A program made the position numbers and the translations under genes. A stretch of 64,000 nt of DNA from Marinobacter sp. ANT_B65. Its GTDB lineage: Bacteria; Pseudomonadota; Gammaproteobacteria; Pseudomonadales; Oleiphilaceae. Under the pieces are notes generated by a model. It saw nothing but the letters and a program-made list of their open reading frames with translations, did no database searches and was not told the DNA's origin. This document shows positions 17,330 to 26,152 of the stretch, piece after piece; position 1 is the stretch's first letter; every line of letters begins with the position of its first letter. The stretch spans positions 590,505 through 654,504 of the forward strand of contig NZ_NXGV01000002.1 in the NCBI RefSeq assembly GCF_002407605.1. The letters run 5' to 3'.

Positions 17330-18526
17330 TTAAAGCCCAAGAATCATTTTCGAAACGATATTCTTCTGGATCTCGTTGGATCCGCCGAAAATCGAGAGCT
17401 TGCGGTTATTGAAGTAGTAGGCTGACAGAGGTGCTGCATTCTCGTCTGACAGGAATTCGCCTTCATGCTCGAGGCTCAGTTCTTCTGCCACAAATGGAAT
17501 GGCGTAAGGGCCGATGGCCCGGCGCGCCAGGTCGTTAATGGACTGGCGAATCTCGGTACCCTTTACTTTCAGCATGGAGCTTTCAGCCCCGGGAACACCG
17601 CCGCCTTCAACCGAGGCAATAATGCGAAGGTTGCTGATCGCTGCTGCCGTAAGGTCAATCTCGATTTTGGCAATGCGCTGGCTGAAGGATGTGTCTTCAA
17701 TCAGCGGCCGGCCATTCTTGAGGCGACGGGAGGCAAGTTCCTTGAGATGAGACAGCGCGGCTTTGGACAGGCCAATGCCTGCAAGACCAGTGCGCTCATA
17801 AGTGAGAAGGAATTTGGCGTAGGTCCAGCCTTTGTCTTCTTCACCTACCAGATTCTCAACCGGAACTTTCACGTCTTCAAAGAAGACTTCGTTCACTTCG
17901 TGGGCGCCATCCAGGGTGATGATCGGGCGCACGGTGATGCCCGGTGTGTTCATATCAATCAGCAGGAAGGATATGCCCGCCTGAGCTTTCACCTCGGTAT
18001 TGGTGCGTACCAGGCAGAAAATCATGTTGGCGTACTGGCCCAGGGTGGTCCAGGTCTTCTGGCCATTCACAATATAGTGATCGCCCTGGCGTACAGCCCG
18101 GGTTTTCAGTGACGCCAGGTCTGATCCTGCTCCAGGTTCGGAATAGCCCTGACACCACCAGTCTTCGCCACTGAGAATGCGGGGCAGGTAGGTCTGTTTC
18201 TGTTCTTCATTGCCGAACCGGATGATAACCGGCGCCACCATGTTCACACCAAACGGGATAGAGCGGGGCGCGCCATACCGGCAGGATTCCTCATCCCAGA
18301 TATGCTTCTGAACCGGCGTCCATTTCACACCACCATACTCTTCCGGCCAGTGTGAGGCGTACCAGCCTTGCTTGCAGAGAATCTGTTGCCAGCGCTGATG
18401 GTCTTCTTTTGTCAGGTGACGGAAACCCTTCACTTTTTCGGCAATGTCTGCCGGCAGTTTCTCGTCCAGAAACGCTCGCACTTCGTCGCGGAAAGCGAGC
18501 TCCTCGGAGGTGTAGTTCATGTTCAT
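17330..18526 (-). CDS. Acyl-CoA dehydrogenase, PimC-like large subunit
   Basis: The 398-residue flavoprotein has the PimC-type features DWWCQGYSEPGAGSDLASL, NGQKTWTTLGQYA, GAHEVNEVFFEDV and IFGGSNEIQKNI near the C-terminus. In Rhodopseudomonas, PimC/PimD desaturate pimeloyl-CoA from benzoate or cyclohexanecarboxylate degradation. Two closely spaced ATGs (18526 and 18520) are possible starts; the first is used here, and both have a weak GAGG. It sits 31 bases after gcdH and 10 bases before the PimD-like gene. Electrons would pass to ETF. Confidence 0.9.
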   Translation of the reverse strand: MNMNYTSEELAFRDEVRAFLDEKLPADIAEKVKGFRHLTKEDHQRWQQILCKQGWYASHWPEEYGGVKWTPVQKHIWDEESCRYGAPRSIPFGVNMVAPVIIRFGNEEQKQTYLPRILSGEDWWCQGYSEPGAGSDLASLKTRAVRQGDHYIVNGQKTWTTLGQYANMIFCLVRTNTEVKAQAGISFLLIDMNTPGITVRPIITLDGAHEVNEVFFEDVKVPVENLVGEEDKGWTYAKFLLTYERTGLAGIGLSKAALSHLKELASRRLKNGRPLIEDTSFSQRIAKIEIDLTAAAISNLRIIASVEGGGVPGAESSMLKVKGTEIRQSINDLARRAIGPYAIPFVAEELSLEHEGEFLSDENAAPLSAYYFNNRKLSIFGGSNEIQKNIVSKMILGL

Positions 18527-18557
18527 TGAGTAGCCTCTTGTGTTGGGCTTTATGATT

Positions 18558-19727
18558 TCAGCTAAACGCTGCGATACCAGTCTGTCCACGGCCAAGAATC
18601 AGTGCGTGAACATCATGGGTACCTTCATAAGTATTGACGGCTTCAAGGTTCATGACGTGACGGATTACGTGGTATTCGTCCGAGATGCCGTTGCCGCCGT
18701 GCATATCGCGGGCAACCCGGGCGATATCCAGGGCTTTGCCGCAGTTGTTACGTTTCAGCAGGGAGATCGCATCCGGAGTGATGCTGCCGTCATCCATCAT
18801 GCGGCCCAGTTGCAGGGCTGCCTGCAGGCCCAGAGTGATTTCAGTCTGCATGTCTACCAGCTTCTTCTGGATCAGCTGGTTGGCGGCCAGAGGGCGGCCA
18901 AACTGCTTGCGCTCAAGGGTGTAATTGCGGGCTGCGTGCCAGCAGAATTCAGCTGCACCCAGAGATCCCCAGCTGATACCGAAGCGGGCCTTGTTCAGAC
19001 AGCTGAAGGGGCCTCTCAAACCATCAACTTCCAGCTTGTTTTCTTCTGGTACGAACACTTCATCCATAAAGATGGAGCCAGTCTCTGATGCCCGTAGCGA
19101 GAACTTGCCCTGGATTTTCGGTGTGTCCAGACCTTTGGAGCCTTCGCGTTCAATAACAAAACCGTTTACTTTTCCGTCCAGCTTGGCCCAGATGACGCAC
19201 ACGTCCGCAATAGGGGAGTTGGTGATCCAGGTTTTGGAGCCGCTCAGCAGATAGCCGCCGTCAACTTTTTTGGCACGGGTTTCCATGCTGCCCGGATCGG
19301 ATCCGTGGTTGGGCTCAGTCAGACCAAAGCAGCCAACCATTTCGCCAGAGGCGAGTTTGGGCAGGATGCGCTTTTTCAGAGCTTCCTGGCCGAAGGCGTA
19401 AATCGGGTGGATAACCAGTGAGGACTGAACGCTCAGGGCAGAACGATAGGCAGAGTCAACACGCTCCACCTCACGGGCAATCAATCCGTAACAGACGTGG
19501 TTCAGGCCCGGGCCGCCGTATTCTTCCGGCAGGGTGGCGCCGAGCATGCCAAGTTCGCCCATATCGTTGAAGATTTTACGGTCGAATTTTTCATGGCGGT
19601 TGGCTTCTGTGATACCCGGCATAAGGCGTTGGTCACAGAAACTGCGAATACTGTCCCGTACCTGGCGCTCAGTTTCATCCAGTTGTTTGTCAAATTGCAG
19701 CAGGTCATCCCAAGGTGCAGAAGCCAT
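18558..19727 (-). CDS. gcdH: Glutaryl-CoA dehydrogenase
   Basis: This 389-residue enzyme oxidatively decarboxylates glutaryl-CoA to crotonyl-CoA. Diagnostic residues are all present: the substrate-binding arginine in [21 protein letters not shown] (about residues 92-112), [16 protein letters not shown], and the catalytic glutamate in [16 protein letters not shown] near residue 370. The match to the GCDH family is much closer than to general acyl-CoA dehydrogenases. It leads the minus-strand gcdH-pimC-pimD operon with AAGGAG before the ATG. Odd-numbered dicarboxylates such as pimelate yield glutaryl-CoA, which ties this gene to the pim-like pair. Confidence 0.95.
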   Translation of the reverse strand: MASAPWDDLLQFDKQLDETERQVRDSIRSFCDQRLMPGITEANRHEKFDRKIFNDMGELGMLGATLPEEYGGPGLNHVCYGLIAREVERVDSAYRSALSVQSSLVIHPIYAFGQEALKKRILPKLASGEMVGCFGLTEPNHGSDPGSMETRAKKVDGGYLLSGSKTWITNSPIADVCVIWAKLDGKVNGFVIEREGSKGLDTPKIQGKFSLRASETGSIFMDEVFVPEENKLEVDGLRGPFSCLNKARFGISWGSLGAAEFCWHAARNYTLERKQFGRPLAANQLIQKKLVDMQTEITLGLQAALQLGRMMDDGSITPDAISLLKRNNCGKALDIARVARDMHGGNGISDEYHVIRHVMNLEAVNTYEGTHDVHALILGRGQTGIAAFS

Positions 19728-19868
19728 GTTGTTTCTCCTTCGTAAAATCAGTTATTAGCCCGTTTAATCAAAGCCTCAGTGCCTCTTTCTTTCGGGCTCA
19801 GTACAGAATCCGGGAAAGAGTGCTCAGGGATAAAAGATTCCGAGCTGCTTTGTCATTTGTGCTAGCAT

Positions 19869-19887
19869 AGTTTCATTAAGCGAAACT
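19869..19887. promoter_or_regulatory. Palindromic operator candidate AGTTTC-N7-GAAACT
   Basis: A perfect 6+6 inverted repeat lies in the 259-bp divergent region between gcdH and the membrane-protein gene. The nine-base string AAGCGAAAC inside it occurs again, on the other strand, at 22549-22557 before the PimF-like gene. The nearby IclR regulator at 21593 is a plausible binder. Confidence 0.45.
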
Positions 19888-19986
19888 GAGTTTTGTATTG
19901 ACTTGGCAAAAGACTAATCCGGGTGTGTGTGAAATGCAAGCAGAGAGCATCTTTGTCGGCGTCATATTGACGAGGGTAGGGCAGGC

Positions 19987-21348
19987 ATGAGCAGTGCAGA
20001 TCGTTGGCTGTTACCGTTTGCAGTATTGATGGAGCTGATCGCTATAGGCTTTTCCTGCACTCCGCTCAGTGCAGTTGCAGGGGTGCTGTTTGTTATCTGC
20101 TTTCTGTGGGCGGGTGCGCGTTTGCAGACATATTCCCGGGTTTTGTTGCTGGTTGCCCTGGCAGTCACCGGGTGGTTCTCCGTTCAGGGGCAGTTGGGCC
20201 TGGACCGGTTGATCAAAGCCTCTGCCGATGCCGCGTTTTACGCCGCATTCCTTGGAAGCCTGGGGATGATGCAGTGCCTGGTGCGGCGCTTTGAAGTGCT
20301 GAGCCGTATTCACGATGTCCTGTTGGGTGGTCGCGCATTCTGGTTATATCCGAAGTATGCTGTGGTTAGCTGTGGCATAGCCTCAGTGTTGAGTTTCGGG
20401 ATGATGAGTCTGTTGTGTGGCAGCCTCTCCGAAACCCTTCGGGAGCGGGGAATTACCGGTGAATCCCGTTTGCAATGGCTGCGCAGCGTTCTGATCAGTG
20501 CGCTTCGTGGTTTTGCTCTTGTTCCCCTGGTGGCGCCAACCAGTGTCGCCGTAGCCATACTTGCCCGCGAACTGCCTCAGATAAGCTGGTCTCTGCTTTT
20601 ACCCTATGGCCTTGCGGCTTCAGGGGTTCTTATTGCGGTTGGCTGGTTGCTGGAGCAACGTCGTTTCCGGCGGGTCAGTAGCGAGCGGGTGGCTTTGGAA
20701 CAGTGGCCTCCCGGCACTCTCCTGTTGTTGGGGCTGATCCTGGTCCTGTTTATTGTGATGGTTGCCATTGTCGCGTTCACTGATTTTAAAGTGTCCGTTG
20801 CCGCCATGATGGCCGTTCCATCCATTACTCTTCTTTATATGGTCTGGCAGGAGAAGTCGCCAAAGGTAGTGCTCAAGGAGAGTGTTACCCAGATTTCAGC
20901 CATGAATAATGAAATGGCCATTTTTGCCGCATCGGCGATTCTCGGGGTGTCCATATCCAGCGTGATTCCGGAGGATTCCCTGAGTGGGCTTGCAACTTCC
21001 GCTGGCGGAATGTGGGTGCTTGCTGTCGCTGGCATGCTCATTCTGCCGCTGCTATCAATGATCGGGATTATTCCGATTACAGTGCTCAGTGTTCAGGCAG
21101 GTCTTCTGCCTCAACTTGTTGCAGAAGGGATGGATCCGGTTTTGATGGCGGTCGCTCTGGTTATTGGCTTTTCGCTGGCGATGATGATTTCGCCCTTCGG
21201 GCCGTCGGCCATGCTGCTCTCCCGTTTTGGTCAGGTGCCCCGGTGGGTAGTCGCTTTTCGCTGGAATGGCGTGTTTGTGCTGATAGCAGTGCCATTGTTG
21301 CTGGTTCTTCTGGCGTTGGAGATTTTTGTTTTACCGGAAGTTCTGTAA
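19987..21348 (+). CDS. Multi-pass inner-membrane protein, probable transporter
   Basis: This is a 453-residue hydrophobic protein with roughly 12 membrane segments and no signal peptide. The first helices lie near residues 8-45, and the last, IAVPLLLVLLALEIFVL, near 430-450. Two internal halves appear similar in layout, each with a proline-containing re-entrant-like segment (FALVPLVAPTSVAVAI and LAMMISPFGPSAMLL). This pattern recalls ion transporter superfamily permeases such as DctM-like, CitMHS or DASS members, but I cannot place it in a named family. It is divergent from gcdH and upstream of an IclR gene, so uptake of an organic acid or an intermediate is plausible. Confidence 0.8.
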   Translation: MSSADRWLLPFAVLMELIAIGFSCTPLSAVAGVLFVICFLWAGARLQTYSRVLLLVALAVTGWFSVQGQLGLDRLIKASADAAFYAAFLGSLGMMQCLVRRFEVLSRIHDVLLGGRAFWLYPKYAVVSCGIASVLSFGMMSLLCGSLSETLRERGITGESRLQWLRSVLISALRGFALVPLVAPTSVAVAILARELPQISWSLLLPYGLAASGVLIAVGWLLEQRRFRRVSSERVALEQWPPGTLLLLGLILVLFIVMVAIVAFTDFKVSVAAMMAVPSITLLYMVWQEKSPKVVLKESVTQISAMNNEMAIFAASAILGVSISSVIPEDSLSGLATSAGGMWVLAVAGMLILPLLSMIGIIPITVLSVQAGLLPQLVAEGMDPVLMAVALVIGFSLAMMISPFGPSAMLLSRFGQVPRWVVAFRWNGVFVLIAVPLLLVLLALEIFVLPEVL

Positions 21349-21592
21349 GGGGTGTTTCAGAGGCTGTTTGTTCTGACAGGCAAAATAATGTACCAATGAT
21401 TGCTCATTGTTTGCAGCTTTTGGGACGCAGTGCTCAGGCAGAAGCCACAATGTTTCATTTTTAGGTACAAGTTTTGACCAGAGTTTGTGGTACTTGCAAT
21501 CTTCAACGATTAAAATGTTGCACACATTATATACACACGTATCTATAGCCCGAAATCCGGGAACAGGCGACGTTATTGGAGGACGCCACATT

Positions 21593-22420
21593 ATGCCAAA
21601 AGGAAAAGCCACTGCACCGGAGCCGATAGTTGCTCCTGGTGACGGCGAACCGGTGAAGCCGGAGAAGGATCGGAAATTCGTCGAGGCGCTGTCCCGTGGT
21701 CTGAATGTGTTGCGTGCCTTCAGTCAAGGTTCGGTGATTCTTGGTAATCAGGATATTGCCCGGCTTACCAATCTGCCCAAGCCGACTGTATCCCGTATGA
21801 CATATACCCTGACCAAGTTGGGATATCTCAGCTATAACGCTCAGCTGGAAAAGTATCAGCTCAGCTCTGGCGTGCTGGCACTGGGTTATGCCTACGTGTC
21901 CAACCTGAAGGTCCGTCAGTTAGCCAAGCCCTATATGGATGAGTTTGCGCGTCAGACCAATATGTCCGTGGGTCTGACCTGCCGGGACCGGCTTCATATG
22001 ATCTATGTTGAAAACCGCCTGCCTCCGGAAGCTTCGCTTCTGCGCATGGATATCGGAATCAAGTTGCCTATGGCGACTACGTCAGCAGGCAGGGCCTACT
22101 ACTGTGCGATTGCAGAGAAGGGGCGCAAGATTATCGAGGACTCGATGGCGCAGAAATATGGCCCCGAGTCGTGGCCCGAGAAGAAGGAAGGGCTGGATCG
22201 TGCCATGGAGGATTACAAGAAACATGGCTTCTGCCTTTCAATCGGTGAGTGGGACCGTAATATCAACTCCGCTGGCGTGCCGGTTCACCTGCAGGACGGC
22301 ACTATCATGACATTGACATGCGCTGCGCCGTCTTATCTGGTTCCGGCCGAAAAGCTTCGGGATTCTATTGCTCACCAGCTGGCGATGCTGGCAAGTGACA
22401 TTGAATCCTTAGGGGTTTGA
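21593..22420 (+). CDS. IclR-family transcriptional regulator
   Basis: The 275-residue protein has an N-terminal winged helix (about residues 25-85: FVEALSRGLNVLRAFS, IARLTNLPKPTVSRMTYTLTKLGYL) and an IclR effector domain (about 100-265) with SAGRAYYCAI and SAGVPVHL. Unlike the other two IclR proteins here it lacks the typical DQEL motif and has GEWDRNINSAG instead. The start is set by GGAGGA 9 bases before the ATG; the upstream extension of 62 codons has non-coding character. It sits beside gcdH, the membrane protein and the PimF-like gene and probably controls them. Confidence 0.92.
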   Translation: MPKGKATAPEPIVAPGDGEPVKPEKDRKFVEALSRGLNVLRAFSQGSVILGNQDIARLTNLPKPTVSRMTYTLTKLGYLSYNAQLEKYQLSSGVLALGYAYVSNLKVRQLAKPYMDEFARQTNMSVGLTCRDRLHMIYVENRLPPEASLLRMDIGIKLPMATTSAGRAYYCAIAEKGRKIIEDSMAQKYGPESWPEKKEGLDRAMEDYKKHGFCLSIGEWDRNINSAGVPVHLQDGTIMTLTCAAPSYLVPAEKLRDSIAHQLAMLASDIESLGV

Positions 22421-22458
22421 CCCGGTTTCCGGATGAGAAGGCCGGCCTTGGGCTTAAG

Positions 22459-22490
22459 AAAAACCGCAGGACTTGTTCTGCGGTTTTTTT
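22459..22490 (+). terminator. Intrinsic terminator after the IclR gene
   Basis: An AAAAA-CCGCAG stem pairs with CTGCGG-TTTTT (22459-22469 with 22478-22488), followed by Ts. It ends the transporter-IclR unit before the promoter of the PimF-like gene. Confidence 0.88.
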
Positions 22491-22548
22491 GTGCCTGTTT
22501 TAAATGGTGGTTGAAACCCGGGGCGAATTTGTATTAAATCGTACTTAT

Positions 22549-22584
22549 GTTTCGCTTGTTAAAACTACATTTCATATAAAGCGA
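22549..22584. promoter_or_regulatory. Candidate operator upstream of the PimF-like gene
   Basis: GTTTCGCTT at 22549-22557 and ATTTCAT with AAAGCGA downstream to 22584 lie just before the start codon at 22595. The reverse complement AAGCGAAAC matches the palindrome at 19869-19887. Repression by the adjacent IclR regulator is inferred. Confidence 0.4.
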
Positions 22585-22594
22585 GGGAGAAAAG

Positions 22595-24688
22595 ATGTCT
22601 GAGGTCGTAACTTATAGTCGTGAAGGCGCTATTGGCGTGATTACCGTGAACTACCCGCCAGTGAACGCCCTCAGTCATGCGGTGCGTTCTGGTCTGGTTG
22701 CCGCTCTGGAACAGGGGCAGGAGGACTCAGAAGCCAAGGTGCTTTTGCTGGTGTGTGACGGCCGCACTTTCATCGCAGGTGCTGATATCCGCGAATTTGG
22801 CAAGCCCATGCAGGAACCCGGGCTGCCCGCAGTCGTTGAACAATATGAAAACAGTGACAAGCCTCTGGTTGCCGCTATTCACGGTACTGCGCTGGGTGGC
22901 GGTCTGGAAACGGCCCTTGGCTGCCATTACCGGGTTGCACTGAGCAGCGCTAAAGTCGGCCTGCCGGAAGTGAAGCTTGGCTTGTTGCCAGGAGCCGGTG
23001 GTACTCAGCGTTTACCACGTCTGACTGGTGCCCAGAAAGCGCTGGAGATGATTACCTCTGGTGAGTTTGTCGGCGCTAAAGACGCCCTGGCATTGGGTAT
23101 CGTGGACGCTGTTGACGAAGGTAATGATGTTAAAGCTGCGGGCCTCGCCTTTGCACAAAAGGTTGCGGATGAGGGGCGCCCGGTGCGCCGGGTTCGTGAA
23201 CTGACGGACAAGGTTGCGGCGGACAAGGGTAGTGATGTATTCGACAAGTTCCGTGCCGTACTGCAAAAGAAGGCTCGTGGTCAGTTTTCTCCTTTCAAAT
23301 GTGTTGATGCTGTTGAGGCGGCATTTAACCTGCCGTTTGCTGAGGGAATGAAGCGCGAGCGCGAACTGTTTATGGAGTGCATGGGATCATCCCAGCGCAA
23401 TGGTCTGATTCATTCATTCTTTGCAGAGCGTGAAGTTTCCAAGATCAAAGGATTGTCGAAAGATACTCCGGTACGTGATGTGAACAGTGTCGGTGTAATC
23501 GGTGCAGGCACCATGGGCGGTGGTATCGCCATGAACTTCGCCAACGTCGGTATCCCGGTCACTATTGTGGAAATGAAGCAGGAAGCTCTGGATAAAGGGC
23601 TGGGCATTATCCGCAAGAACTATGAAAACTCTGCGAAGAAGGGCCGCCTAACCTCGCAACAGGTGGAAGACCGGATGGCGCTGATCACCGGCAGCCTGGA
23701 CTACGACGATTTCAAAGATGTGGACCTGGTAATTGAGGCTGTGTTTGAAAACATGGCTGTGAAAAAAGAGATCTTTGCGAAGCTGGACTCAGTGTGCAAG
23801 CCCGGGGCTATTCTGGCTTCCAATACCTCCACTCTGGACGTCGATGAGATTGCATCTGCCACCAAACGTCCTGAAGACGTTGTGGGCATGCACTTCTTCA
23901 GCCCGGCTAACGTCATGAAGCTGCTGGAGAACGTTCGTGGCAGCAAGACTTCTGATGAAGTAAAAGCGACGGTGATGGCCGTTGCCAAGAAAATCAAGAA
24001 AGTGGGTGTACTGGTTGGCAACTGTCACGGCTTTGTGGGTAATCGCATGCTGCACAGACGCGGTGCCGAGGCCATGGCTCTGGTCAATGAAGGCGCTACG
24101 CCACAACAGGTTGATAAGGTGTTGACGGACCTGGGTTATCCCATGGGTCAGTTTGCCATGTCGGACCTGGCTGGCATTGACGTTGGCTACCGGATTCGCG
24201 AAGAACGCCGCAAGGCCGGTGAACAGGTAGATGCGAGCTGGATGGACAGGCTTGCCGAGCAGAACCGCCTTGGCCAGAAAACCATGGCCGGTGTTTACAA
24301 GTACGAAGAGGGCAGCCGCAAGCCCATTCCGGATCCTGAGGTGGAGCAGATTATTGAGGCTTTCCGCAAGGAGCAGGGCATCAGCTCCCGGGAGATTACG
24401 GACCAGGAGATTCTTGAGCGCTGCATGTATGTGATGGTGAATGAGGCTGCCAAGATTCTGGAAGAGGGCATTGCTGACCGGGCTCTGGATATTGATGTGG
24501 TCTGGATTTATGGCTATGGCTTCCCGGCTTATCGTGGTGGCCCTATGTTCTGGGCGGACGAGGTTGGCCTGGATGTGATTCTGGCTGCCGTGGAGAAGTA
24601 TCAGGGTACTGTAGGCGGTGAGCAGTGGGAACCTGCGGATTTGCTGAAGAAGCTGGTTGCTGAAGGGAAGAAGTTCGGCGAGCTCTAA
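22595..24688 (+). CDS. Bifunctional enoyl-CoA hydratase/3-hydroxyacyl-CoA dehydrogenase (PimF/peroxisomal type)
   Basis: This 697-residue fusion has a crotonase domain at about 1-190 (GRTFIAGADIREFG, ALGGGLETALGCHY and GLPEVKLGLLPGAGGTQRLPR with both catalytic glutamates). An NAD-binding hydroxyacyl-CoA dehydrogenase domain begins near 298 (VGVIGAGTMGGGIAMNFANVG), with HFFSPANVMKLLE at the active site, and two C-terminal dimerisation domains follow. It performs hydration and oxidation in beta-oxidation. The order matches PimF and the peroxisomal enzyme rather than FadB, and the length is about 20 residues short of FadB/FadJ. It is followed, after a palindromic repeat, by a thiolase gene. A paralogue lies at 39826. 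Confidence 0.94.
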   Translation: MSEVVTYSREGAIGVITVNYPPVNALSHAVRSGLVAALEQGQEDSEAKVLLLVCDGRTFIAGADIREFGKPMQEPGLPAVVEQYENSDKPLVAAIHGTALGGGLETALGCHYRVALSSAKVGLPEVKLGLLPGAGGTQRLPRLTGAQKALEMITSGEFVGAKDALALGIVDAVDEGNDVKAAGLAFAQKVADEGRPVRRVRELTDKVAADKGSDVFDKFRAVLQKKARGQFSPFKCVDAVEAAFNLPFAEGMKRERELFMECMGSSQRNGLIHSFFAEREVSKIKGLSKDTPVRDVNSVGVIGAGTMGGGIAMNFANVGIPVTIVEMKQEALDKGLGIIRKNYENSAKKGRLTSQQVEDRMALITGSLDYDDFKDVDLVIEAVFENMAVKKEIFAKLDSVCKPGAILASNTSTLDVDEIASATKRPEDVVGMHFFSPANVMKLLENVRGSKTSDEVKATVMAVAKKIKKVGVLVGNCHGFVGNRMLHRRGAEAMALVNEGATPQQVDKVLTDLGYPMGQFAMSDLAGIDVGYRIREERRKAGEQVDASWMDRLAEQNRLGQKTMAGVYKYEEGSRKPIPDPEVEQIIEAFRKEQGISSREITDQEILERCMYVMVNEAAKILEEGIADRALDIDVVWIYGYGFPAYRGGPMFWADEVGLDVILAAVEKYQGTVGGEQWEPADLLKKLVAEGKKFGEL

Positions 24689-24737
24689 GGCCTCTGTAAT
24701 TCAAGCCGGCCCCTGAGTGCATCGACGCCGGGGGGTT

Positions 24738-24826
24738 GGCTGGGTGCGGGTGGTCTTTCTGTCGGAAAAAACAACTCGCTTTGCTCAGACATTTTTTTCC
24801 GACAGAAAGACCACCCGCACCCAGCC
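24738..24826. repeat. Long palindromic intergenic repeat, copy 2
   Basis: A perfect 34-bp inverted repeat (24738-24771 with 24793-24826) has a 21-base loop containing AACTCGCT and GCTCAGACAT. Its inner core is the reverse complement of the core in copy 1 at 10180-10268. Its outer arms differ from copy 1 but remain perfectly self-complementary. It lies between the PimF-like gene and the thiolase gene. Confidence 0.9.
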
Positions 24827-24905
24827 GATCTGAACGCTTGATTTGTATCTCTGCTCTATCCCGATTGAGGGGCAGGCAACCTATTTTAATTTTAAGGTAA
24901 CTCTT

Positions 24906-26090
24906 ATGTCAGACGCAGTTATTGTATCTACCGCACGTACAGCTCTAGGGAAATCATACCGCGGCGCTTTGAATAATACTCACAGTGTGGATCTGGCCGG
25001 GCACGTGATTAAACACGCGGTTGCCCGTGCAGGTATTGATCCTGCGATTGTTGAGGATGTGATTCTCGGCGCTACTTTTCACGAAGGCGCACAGGGCAAG
25101 AACATGGCCCGCCTGGCTGCGATTCGTGCGGGTCTGCCGGTGACTACGGCTGGCTTGTCGATTAACCGTTTTTGCAGTTCCGGTTTGCAGTCGATTGCTA
25201 TTGCGTCGCAGCGTGTGGTCTCCGAGAAGGTGCCCGTAATGGTGGCGGGTGGTGTGGAGTCTATCTCTCTGGTGCAGAACGATAAGCTCAACAGCTATCA
25301 CGCCGCGAATGAGTGGCTGATGAAGAACAAGCCTGAGCTGTACCTTTCGATGATTGAAACGGCGGATATCGTAGCCCAGCGCTATGGCGTCAGTCGTGAG
25401 GCTCAGGATGAGTATGCATTGATTTCCCAGCAGCGTACGGCTGCTGCACAGCAAGCCGGCCGGTTTGATGATGAGATCGTCCCATTTGATGCAACGATGC
25501 TGGTGAAGGACAAGGAAACCGGCGAAGTGAGTCAGAAGGATGTCACTCTTACCCAGGATGAGTGCAACCGCCCGAATACCACGCTTGAAGGCCTGCAGGG
25601 GCTGAATGCGGTGCGTGGCGAAGGCAATTTTGTCACTGCAGGTAATGCCAGCCAGTTATCTGACGGCGCCTCTGTCTGTACGGTGATGAACAGCACTTAT
25701 GCCGAGAAAAACAACATCGAGCCTATGGGCATCTTCCGTGGTTTTGCCGTGGCAGGGTGTGAGCCGGATGAGATGGGTATCGGGCCGGTGTTTGCCATTC
25801 CCCGCCTGCTTGAGCGCAATGGTCTGACCATGGACGATATTGATCTGTGGGAGCTGAACGAAGCTTTTGCTTCACAGGTGGTGTATTGCCGCGACCGTCT
25901 TGGTATTCCCATGGAGAAGCTTAACGTGAACGGTGGCTCCATCGCTGTTGGTCACCCTTATGGTGTTACCGGATCCCGCCTCACGGGGCATGCCTTGATT
26001 GAAGGTAAGCGTCGTGGTGCTAAATACGTTGTGGTCACCATGTGTATTGGCGGTGGCCAGGGTGCCGCAGGTCTGTTTGAGGTGATCTGA
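24906..26090 (+). CDS. Acetyl-CoA acyltransferase (thiolase)
   Basis: The 394-residue thiolase cleaves 3-ketoacyl-CoA with free CoA. The nucleophilic cysteine lies in [12 protein letters not shown] (about residue 90), the GGVESIS loop follows, and the C-terminal [17 protein letters not shown] and CIGGGQG supply the histidine and second cysteine. The ATG is preceded by AAGGTAACTCTT; the longer frame has no ribosome-binding site. With the PimF-like enzyme and the following acyl-CoA dehydrogenase it completes one beta-oxidation spiral. It resembles the FadA/PimB-type degradative class rather than biosynthetic acetoacetyl-CoA thiolases. Confidence 0.94.
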   Translation: MSDAVIVSTARTALGKSYRGALNNTHSVDLAGHVIKHAVARAGIDPAIVEDVILGATFHEGAQGKNMARLAAIRAGLPVTTAGLSINRFCSSGLQSIAIASQRVVSEKVPVMVAGGVESISLVQNDKLNSYHAANEWLMKNKPELYLSMIETADIVAQRYGVSREAQDEYALISQQRTAAAQQAGRFDDEIVPFDATMLVKDKETGEVSQKDVTLTQDECNRPNTTLEGLQGLNAVRGEGNFVTAGNASQLSDGASVCTVMNSTYAEKNNIEPMGIFRGFAVAGCEPDEMGIGPVFAIPRLLERNGLTMDDIDLWELNEAFASQVVYCRDRLGIPMEKLNVNGGSIAVGHPYGVTGSRLTGHALIEGKRRGAKYVVVTMCIGGGQGAAGLFEVI

Positions 26091-26152
26091 TCACAGTCAG
26101 ATCCTGACAACCCGGTGTCAAAAACAATAAGCGATAGCAAAGGTGTCAAAAC

